Assembly (NCBI GenBank): GCA_002415485.1
Contig: DHYU01000082.1
Coordinates: 1 to 11,912 of the forward strand
Direction: 5' to 3'
Source of the DNA: Proteobacteria bacterium UBA5122
Lineage (GTDB): Bacteria > Pseudomonadota > Gammaproteobacteria > Tenderiales > Tenderiaceae
Length of the DNA stretch: 11,912 nt
The translations under genes were made by a program, and so were the position numbers. How positions within the stretch are numbered: position 1 is the first letter of the stretch; each line of letters opens with the position of its first letter. The notes under the pieces are model-generated. The model made no database searches and was not told the DNA's origin. It saw only the letters and a program-made list of their open reading frames with translations. Shown in pieces: positions 6,749 to 11,912 of this stretch.

Positions 6749-8010
6749 GCCTGCACCAATAGTTTTGCCAATGGCAATTCAATCAAGGTCCGCATACCGC
6801 CGCCGTCGCGATCCTCCAAGGCCACGCGGCCACCCAATCGTTTGATCACCGAATAGGCCAGAAACAAACCCACGCCCTGCCCCTGTTTGGTGGAGACCAC
6901 CGGCGTCTTGCCCAGGCGTGCGCGCATCTCGGGGGAGACGCCATCGCCGCGATCGAGCACCTCCAGCGTCACATGCTGCGCATCCCAACGCCCCAGGATC
7001 TCCACGGGTTCACGCGACACATCCGCCGCGTTGTTCAGGATATTGCTGATCGCCTGCGTCAAGCTGTGATCGGCGACGATCTCGGGCTGGGCCATATCGC
7101 CCTGCCAATCGCAGACACAGCTCACCCCCGGCCGCGCCGCCTGCCACTGCTGCACCAACTGTTCGAGATACATGCCGACCGCGGTGCGATAGCCGCCCTC
7201 CGCCTTCGACTGTCCGGCCGAGACCGAGATCGCCGACAGCGTCTGTTTGCAGCGCGCCAGTTGATCACCCAACAGACTCAGACTACCTGCCAGCTCTTTG
7301 TCGTCCGCGTGTTCGTGCTGCAACTCCTTCACCAACACCGACATCGTCGACAAGGGTGTGCCCAACTCATGCGCCGCGCCTGCCGCCAAGGTACCGAGCG
7401 TCACCAACTGCTCGTCACGCAGCGCCTGTTCCCGCGCCTGCGCCAGATGCAAGTCCCGCTCGCGCAGCGACTGCGCCAGCTTGGTGACAAAAAAGATGAT
7501 CAACCCCACGCTCAACAAAAAACTGAACCACATGCCCGTGACGTGCAGGTCAAACTCGTGGCCGAAACGCGAATGGGCATGCGGCATGTGTTTATAGACA
7601 AACATCAACACGCTATAGGCCAACACCGTCACCCCGGCCATCGCCCACACATACCGCCGCGGCAGGATCGCCGCCACCACCACCAGCGGCAACAGCAACA
7701 GCGACACCAGCGGATTGGTCGAACCACCACTCAGCGCCAGCAGCGCAAACAACACGCCAACATCAAGCATGATCTGGACAAAGAACTCAAATGGCTCCAC
7801 CGCCCGCGCAAAACGCAACCGGCCCCAGGTCAGCAGATTCACCACACCATGCAGACCGACGACCGCCAGCAGGGCCGCCACCGGCAAGGCCATCTCCAGC
7901 ACCCACACCGCAATCGCGATCACCGCCAGCTCACCGCCGATGGCGATATTGCGCAGCACAAACAGCCGACGCAGGTTAAACAACAGCGTTTTGTCTAAAG
8001 TCGCATCCAT
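6745..8010 (-). CDS. regB: Redox-sensing sensor histidine kinase, RegB/PrrB/RoxS family
   Basis: Inner-membrane histidine kinase that phosphorylates the RegA-type regulator. It is 421 aa. Several hydrophobic segments in residues ~20-180 are consistent with the family's six membrane spans. The quinone-binding heptad seen in RegB (GGxxNPF) appears as GGSTNPL at 95-101. The dimerisation domain has His214 in AAHELGTPLS, the phosphorylation site. The family's redox-active cysteine is matched by Cys254 in QLARCKQTL. The ATP-binding domain has the N box ISNILNNAAD (321-330), DRGDG (353-357) and GQGVGLFLA (377-385). All features needed for a working sensor are present. The start at 8010 is the natural N-terminus for the family, although the only nearby purine tract (AAAAGAG) directly abuts the ATG, so initiation may be weak. 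It is first in the regB-regA unit and divergent from glgA. Confidence 0.95.
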   Translation of the reverse strand: MDATLDKTLLFNLRRLFVLRNIAIGGELAVIAIAVWVLEMALPVAALLAVVGLHGVVNLLTWGRLRFARAVEPFEFFVQIMLDVGVLFALLALSGGSTNPLVSLLLLPLVVVAAILPRRYVWAMAGVTVLAYSVLMFVYKHMPHAHSRFGHEFDLHVTGMWFSFLLSVGLIIFFVTKLAQSLRERDLHLAQAREQALRDEQLVTLGTLAAGAAHELGTPLSTMSVLVKELQHEHADDKELAGSLSLLGDQLARCKQTLSAISVSAGQSKAEGGYRTAVGMYLEQLVQQWQAARPGVSCVCDWQGDMAQPEIVADHSLTQAISNILNNAADVSREPVEILGRWDAQHVTLEVLDRGDGVSPEMRARLGKTPVVSTKQGQGVGLFLAYSVIKRLGGRVALEDRDGGGMRTLIELPLAKLLVQA

Positions 8011-8046
8011 CTCTTTTATCGTCGGCCCCGACCATTCATTCTGTTC

Positions 8047-8052
8047 ATTTTA
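8047..8052 (-). promoter_or_regulatory. Possible -10 element of regB
   Basis: On the minus strand TAAAAT (5/6 match to TATAAT) lies 37 bases upstream of the regB ATG. No good -35 sits 16-18 bp upstream. Instead the RegA-type box (8076-8090) abuts that position, centred about 43 bp before the inferred start near 8040. This is the layout of an activator-dependent promoter and suggests autoregulation. A short GTCGG/CCGAC inverted repeat also lies in the leader (8021-8032). Confidence 0.4.
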
Positions 8053-8075
8053 CTCAGGCCCCCGCCATCGTGGCC

Positions 8076-8090
8076 GCGACATTTTGTCGC
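8076..8090. promoter_or_regulatory. Predicted RegA/RegR-type binding box
   Basis: GCGACATTTTGTCGC on the plus strand fits, at every defined position, the consensus I recall for RegR of Bradyrhizobium, GNG(A/G)C(A/G)TTNNGNCGC, and the GCGAC-N5-GNCGC pattern of RegA. It lies in the regB-glgA divergent region, next to the gene pair that encodes this very regulator family, which raises confidence. It would be centred near -43 for regB and near -80 for glgA. Binding itself is inferred. Confidence 0.7.
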
Positions 8091-8092
8091 AA

Positions 8093-8110
8093 GCCTGTTC
8101 GCGCCTGTTC
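8093..8110 (+). repeat. Two 8-bp direct repeats, one helical turn apart
   Basis: GCCTGTTC occurs at 8093-8100 and again at 8103-8110, a 10-bp period, starting 2 bp after the RegA-type box. Related CTGTTCAT also occurs at 8041-8048. Same-face tandem repeats are typical of activator sites; which gene they would serve (glgA or regB) is not clear. Confidence 0.4.
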
Positions 8111-8127
8111 ATCATCTCTAACACAAT

Positions 8128-8156
8128 ACGGCAGAATATCGGCATAAGGTTATAAT
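8128..8156 (+). promoter_or_regulatory. Predicted glgA promoter
   Basis: A perfect -10 hexamer TATAAT (8151-8156) has a weak -35 candidate ACGGCA (8128-8133, 3/6) at 17 bp. Transcription would begin near 8163, giving a leader of about 36 nt. A 7-bp inverted repeat, GTTATAA/TTATAAC, brackets the start region (8149-8155 and 8174-8180). The poor -35 suggests help from an activator. Confidence 0.5.
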
Positions 8157-8198
8157 GTTCGCCATTACACAACTTATAACAAGGGAAACACCCTGCCC

Positions 8199-9668
8199 AT
8201 GGCTGCACACAATGTTTTATTCGTCGCCAGCGAAGTCGCCCCGCTGATCAAGACCGGCGGTCTGGCCGATGTCGCCGGCAGTCTGCCCGCCGCACTCAAG
8301 GCACAGAAACAGGATATCCGCGTCGTCATGCCCGCCTATCGTGCGGCGCTGGCCAACGCGCTGCCGCTCTCCATCGTCAGCCTCAACATCGCCGGTGTGC
8401 CGGAAGGCACCCGCCTGCTCGAAGGCCGCCTGCCCGGCACCAGCGTCAAATTGTATCTGGTCGATATCCCGGACTTGTTTGATCGCGACGGCGGCCCCTA
8501 TGTCGATGCCGCCGGCCACGACTGGGCCGACAACCCCGAGCGCTTCGCCGCCTTCTCGCGTACCGCCTGCGCCATCGCCCTCGATCAGGCGGGGCTCGAC
8601 TGGCGCGCCGATATCGTGCACTGCAACGACTGGCAGAGTGGCCTCGTGCCCGCCCTGCTGTCGCGCCACGCCGATCGCCCGGCGACCGTCTTTACGATCC
8701 ACAACCTCGCCTACCAGGGGCATTTCGGCAGTTACATGCTGCACCAGCTCGGTCTGCCGCAGGACTTATGGCACATGGGCGGCCTCGAGTTTCACGGCGG
8801 CCTGTCATTCATGAAGGGCGGCATCGCCTACAGCGACGCCCTCAGCACCGTCAGCCCGACCTATGCCCAAGAGATCCAGACCGCCGCCTACGGCTACGGC
8901 TTCGAGGGCCTGCTTGGCCATCGGCGCGAACGCCTGCGCGGCATCCTCAACGGCGTCGACTACACCCAGTGGTCACCCGACAAGGATCCGCACCTAAGCG
9001 CCCCCTATTCGGCCAAAGACCTCAGCGGCAAGGCCGCCAACAAGGCCGCGCTGCAGCAGCACTTTGGGTTGGCGCAAGAGGCCGACACCCCGCTGATCGG
9101 CCTGGTCGGTCGCCTGGCCGAACAAAAGGGCATCGATCTGTTGCTGGCCAATATCGAGCGGATCAAATCCCTCGGCGCGCAGCTGGTCGTGCTCGGTAGT
9201 GGCGACAAGTATTCACAGACCGCCCTCAGCCAGGCCGCGGCCACCGCCCCCGGGCAGATCGGCGTGCACATCGGTTTCAACGAGGGCCTGGCCCACCGCA
9301 TCGAGGCCGGCGTCGACATGTTCCTGATGCCATCGCGCTTCGAGCCCTGCGGCCTCAACCAGATCTACAGCCTCAAATACGGCACGGTGCCGATCGTGCG
9401 CTATACCGGCGGTCTGGCCGACACCGTGGTCGACGCCAATGAGGCCAATCTCGCCGCCAAGACCGCCACCGGCTTCCACTTCGGCGACGCCACCGCCGCC
9501 GAGCTGACCCACGCCATCGAGCGTGCGGTGGGCATGTACCGTGACCACAATGACTTGTGGCAACAGCTGATCCGCACCGGCATGAAACAGGATTTCAGCT
9601 GGCGCAACAGCGCCAAGCAGTATCTGGAGCTGTATCAGGCGGCGCTGCAGTGGCGCGATCAGGGTTAG
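8199..9668 (+). CDS. glgA: Glycogen synthase (ADP-glucose:1,4-alpha-glucan glucosyltransferase, GT5)
   Basis: Extends alpha-1,4-glucan chains using ADP-glucose in the cytoplasm. It is 489 aa, slightly longer than E. coli GlgA. The N-terminal glucosyl-donor motif KTGGL is at 18-22, followed by HCNDWQ (141-146), FTIHNLAYQG (165-174), the GLEF/LSFMKGG region (195-208) and NGVD (251-254). The C-terminal domain has GRLAEQKG (304-311), with the expected Arg305 and Lys310, SRFEPCGLNQ (379-388) with Glu382 and Cys384, and YTGGLADTV (402-410). The ATG at 8199 gives the usual MxxxxVLFVASEVAP start. The nearest ribosome binding site, AAGGGA (8181-8186), is 12 nt away, longer than ideal. Other glycogen genes (glgC, glgB, glgP) are absent from the window, so ADP-glucose must be supplied from elsewhere. 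It is divergent from regB and upstream of ppc on the same strand; the 148-base gap to ppc has its own promoter candidate and no clear terminator. Confidence 0.97.
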   Translation: MAAHNVLFVASEVAPLIKTGGLADVAGSLPAALKAQKQDIRVVMPAYRAALANALPLSIVSLNIAGVPEGTRLLEGRLPGTSVKLYLVDIPDLFDRDGGPYVDAAGHDWADNPERFAAFSRTACAIALDQAGLDWRADIVHCNDWQSGLVPALLSRHADRPATVFTIHNLAYQGHFGSYMLHQLGLPQDLWHMGGLEFHGGLSFMKGGIAYSDALSTVSPTYAQEIQTAAYGYGFEGLLGHRRERLRGILNGVDYTQWSPDKDPHLSAPYSAKDLSGKAANKAALQQHFGLAQEADTPLIGLVGRLAEQKGIDLLLANIERIKSLGAQLVVLGSGDKYSQTALSQAAATAPGQIGVHIGFNEGLAHRIEAGVDMFLMPSRFEPCGLNQIYSLKYGTVPIVRYTGGLADTVVDANEANLAAKTATGFHFGDATAAELTHAIERAVGMYRDHNDLWQQLIRTGMKQDFSWRNSAKQYLELYQAALQWRDQG

Positions 9669-9714
9669 AAGATCACCGCAAAACAGTCACTTAACCGGCC
9701 ACAGGCACAGGCAA

Positions 9715-9744
9715 GAGGCAGAAAAGGCCCGAAGGGCGTATAAT
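9715..9744 (+). promoter_or_regulatory. Predicted ppc promoter
   Basis: A perfect TATAAT (9739-9744) lies 72 bases upstream of the ppc ATG. The best -35 candidate is GAGGCA (9715-9720, 3/6) at 18 bp. As at glgA, a strong -10 is paired with a weak -35. Transcription would start near 9751. A small GCCC/GGGC inverted repeat falls in the spacer. Confidence 0.5.
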
Positions 9745-9747
9745 GCC

Positions 9748-9787
9748 GACCCTTTGTGGGTCTGAATCTCAGGCTGCCTGAACTTCA
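9748..9787 (+). other. Two consecutive hairpins in the ppc leader
   Basis: GACCC-TTTGT-GGGTC (9748-9762) is followed directly by a second hairpin, TGAA/TTCA and TCAGG/CCTGA with a symmetric 2x2 internal loop and a CTG loop (9763-9787). They fill most of the inferred leader, leaving about 29 nt before the ATG. No T-run follows, so they are not a terminator. They could stabilise the transcript or control translation. Confidence 0.4.
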
Positions 9788-9816
9788 CGAATTACCAGAC
9801 GTTGATTGGATACGTT

Positions 9817-11912
9817 ATGTCAGACAAGAAACTGCGCGCGCGCGTCAAACTCTTCGGCAACATCCTGGGCGATATTCTGCGCACCCAGGAAGGCGAGAAG
9901 GTCTATTCCGCCGTTGAAGCCTTGCGTAAGGGTTATATCAGCCTGCGCCAAGAGGACAACCCCGCCAAACGCAAACGCCTGACCGACCTAGTCAGCACGC
10001 TCGACGCCGACACACTGACCCGCGTCGTGCGCGCCTTTGCCATCTACTTCAGCCTGGTCAACATCGCCGAAGAGGACCATCAGCACGAACAACGCCGCCG
10101 CATGCTGCGCAGCCGCGGCCCGCTGTGGACCGGCTCGTTCGACTCCACACTGCGCGAGCTGGAGGCCGACAACATCAGCGCCGAACAGCTGCAGGCCATC
10201 CTCGACCGCATGGCCTACAACCCGGTGATCACCGCCCATCCGACCGAGTCCAAGCGTCGTATGGTCAAGGAGTCATTGCGTCGCATCTTCGAACTGAATG
10301 AACAACTGAACGACCTGCGCCTCGGCCGCATCGAAAAGGATGCGCTTAACCGTAAGCTGCGCGCCGAGATCCACATCCTGTGGAAGACCGACGAGGTCCG
10401 TGCCGAACGGCCCAAGGTGGAAGACGAGATCCGCATCGGCATCGGTTATTTCCAGGACTGCCTGTTCTCGGCCACGCCGACGCTCTACCGCAATCTGGAG
10501 CGCGCCGCCGATCGCATCTACGGCCCTGGCCATAAAATCAAAATCCCCAGCTTTTTGCGTTTCGGCTCGTGGATCGGCGGCGACCGTGACGGCAACCCCA
10601 ACGTCACCCCCGAGACCACCGCCTTCGCACTGCGCCTGCAATCGCGTTCGGTCCTGATTGAATACCTGAAGCGCGTCACCAAGCTGACACGCGCACTGAC
10701 CCTGTCGACCTCGCTGTGCAAACCCAACGCCGAGTTCGAGGCCGCGATGGCGAGTTACGACTACCTGGTGCCCGAGGCCTTCCCGCAGGAGCCCAACCGC
10801 TTCCGCAACGAACCCTATCGCCGCATGTTGTTCCTGATCCGTTACCGGCTGGAGCGCAACCTGATTGCAATCAAACGCATGCTCAACGAAAAGACGGTCG
10901 AGAATTACGAACATCGTTATCAGAACGAACACGAGCTGCTGCGCGATCTGTACGTGATCCGCGATTCGCTGATCAGCCATGGCGACGAGATCATCGCCGA
11001 CGTCAAACTGAACAACCTGATCCGCCAGATCGAAACCTTCGGTTTCTTCCTGATGCACCTCGACGTGCGTCAGGAATCGAACCGCCACAGCGATGCGGTG
11101 GCCGAGATCCTGAAAAACACCTATGGCAACGCCAACTACGCGGGCATGGACGAACAACAGCGCCTGGCCACACTGAGCGAGCTGATCGCCGCCCAGCAGG
11201 CGCCGACGGTCACGCCCGCCGAGTTCAGCAACGAGACGCGCGAGACACTGGAGGTGTTCCAGGTCATGCGCCAGATGCGCGGCGAGATCAGCCCACGCGC
11301 CTTCGGCAGCTATGTCATCTCGATGACGCATTGCGCCAGCCACGTGATGGAGGTCGCCTTCCTCGCGCGCCTGACCGGCCTGATCAATCCGCAGGCCGAT
11401 GGCTGGGAGTGCAACATCAGCATCGCGCCGCTGTTCGAGACCATCGAAGACCTGGGCCACATCAAAGAGGTCACCGAACAACTGCTGAACACGCCGATCT
11501 ACCGCCAGTTGCTGCAGGCCAGCGGCAACATCCAGGAGATCATGCTCGGCTATTCGGATTCGTGTAAGGACGGTGGCATCCTCGCCTCCGGCTGGAATCT
11601 GTACGAGGCGCAGAAGAAGATCACCGCCATCGCCAGCAAACACGGCATCGAATGCCGCCTGTTCCATGGTCGCGGCGGCACGATTGGTCGCGGGGGAGGC
11701 CCAACCCATGAATCGATCCTGGCGCAACCGGCCGGCACCGTCTTCGGCCAGATCAAATTCACCGAGCAGGGCGAGGTGCTGTCGTACAAATACAGCAACT
11801 TCGAGACCGCGGTCTACGAATTGACCATGGGCGTCACCGGCCTGCTCAAGGCCAGCCGCTGCATCGTCAAGCCGCCCGCCGACGATCGCAACGACTACCT
11901 CGGCATCATGGA
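9817..11912 (+). CDS. ppc: Phosphoenolpyruvate carboxylase (partial, C-terminus off window)
   Basis: Carboxylates PEP with bicarbonate to oxaloacetate, the anaplerotic feed into the TCA cycle. About 698 codons are visible and open to the right edge; E. coli Ppc (883 aa, recalled) suggests about 200 residues are missing, including much of the aspartate-binding allosteric region. Motifs in order are VITAHPTESKRR with catalytic His141, FGSWIGGDRDGNPNVT (249-264), FFLMHLDVRQES, GYSDSCKDGG with the conserved Lys584, and FHGRGGTIGRGGGPTHES from residue 616 (His617 and the glycine-rich loop). Cys583 replaces the alanine found in E. coli just before Lys584. The ATG at 9817 follows a weak GGA at 6 nt spacing and opens the frame with MSDKKLRARVKLFGNILGD, a normal N-terminus. 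Codon use is strongly GC-ending, like glgA and more so than aceE. Confidence 0.97.
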   Translation, partial: MSDKKLRARVKLFGNILGDILRTQEGEKVYSAVEALRKGYISLRQEDNPAKRKRLTDLVSTLDADTLTRVVRAFAIYFSLVNIAEEDHQHEQRRRMLRSRGPLWTGSFDSTLRELEADNISAEQLQAILDRMAYNPVITAHPTESKRRMVKESLRRIFELNEQLNDLRLGRIEKDALNRKLRAEIHILWKTDEVRAERPKVEDEIRIGIGYFQDCLFSATPTLYRNLERAADRIYGPGHKIKIPSFLRFGSWIGGDRDGNPNVTPETTAFALRLQSRSVLIEYLKRVTKLTRALTLSTSLCKPNAEFEAAMASYDYLVPEAFPQEPNRFRNEPYRRMLFLIRYRLERNLIAIKRMLNEKTVENYEHRYQNEHELLRDLYVIRDSLISHGDEIIADVKLNNLIRQIETFGFFLMHLDVRQESNRHSDAVAEILKNTYGNANYAGMDEQQRLATLSELIAAQQAPTVTPAEFSNETRETLEVFQVMRQMRGEISPRAFGSYVISMTHCASHVMEVAFLARLTGLINPQADGWECNISIAPLFETIEDLGHIKEVTEQLLNTPIYRQLLQASGNIQEIMLGYSDSCKDGGILASGWNLYEAQKKITAIASKHGIECRLFHGRGGTIGRGGGPTHESILAQPAGTVFGQIKFTEQGEVLSYKYSNFETAVYELTMGVTGLLKASRCIVKPPADDRNDYLGIM

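Noticed and set aside
6973..7998. 341-codon plus-strand frame opposite regB, rich in Gln, His and Arg
   Set aside because: The skewed composition is the antisense image of hydrophobic, Leu-rich kinase membrane segments; not a real protein.
10273..11727. 484-codon open frame on the minus strand opposite ppc
   Set aside because: It lies wholly antisense to a clear ppc reading frame, has no recognisable motif, and long antisense frames are expected opposite GC-rich codons.
1..11912. Mobile elements, CRISPR arrays, tRNA or rRNA genes, defence systems
   Set aside because: Apart from the short non-coding gaps, the window is filled by intact core metabolic and regulatory genes; no transposase, integrase, regular repeat array or RNA gene was seen.

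Overview
The window looks like core chromosome of a proteobacterium, most likely a gammaproteobacterium. The homodimeric-type pyruvate dehydrogenase E1 (AceE), a Pgi of the E. coli type and a RoxS/RoxR (RegB/RegA) redox two-component pair all point that way. All genes are intact central-metabolism or regulatory genes. I saw no insertion sequence, phage gene, tRNA, rRNA or CRISPR array.

Layout. Positions 1-1538 (minus) hold the N-terminal ~512 codons of aceE, running off the left edge. A 360-base gap follows, with an aceE promoter, an 18-bp perfect palindrome just upstream of it, a leader with alternative hairpins, and a rho-independent terminator for the next minus-strand operon. Positions 1899-6035 (minus) hold gnd-zwf-pgi, in that order of transcription. 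Positions 6179-8010 (minus) hold regB-regA, overlapping by ATGA, directly upstream of gnd with no visible terminator between. At 8011-8198 a divergent control region separates regB from glgA (glycogen synthase, plus, 8199-9668). ppc (PEP carboxylase, plus, from 9817) runs off the right edge.

How the genes fit together. Pgi, Zwf and Gnd handle glucose-6-phosphate: isomerisation, and oxidation to 6-phosphogluconate and ribulose-5-phosphate with NAD(P)H production. GlgA stores glucose as glycogen. Ppc and AceE control the fate of PEP and pyruvate entering the TCA cycle. RegB/RegA senses the redox state of the quinone pool in relatives. A sequence matching the RegA/RegR-type box (GCGAC-N5-GTCGC) lies between regB and glgA, and a second copy with the same half-sites lies between zwf and pgi. 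This suggests, but does not prove, that this carbon module is under direct redox control.

The genes are familiar. The novelty, if any, is in their arrangement and in the candidate regulatory sites. aceE and ppc are partial only because of the window edges.
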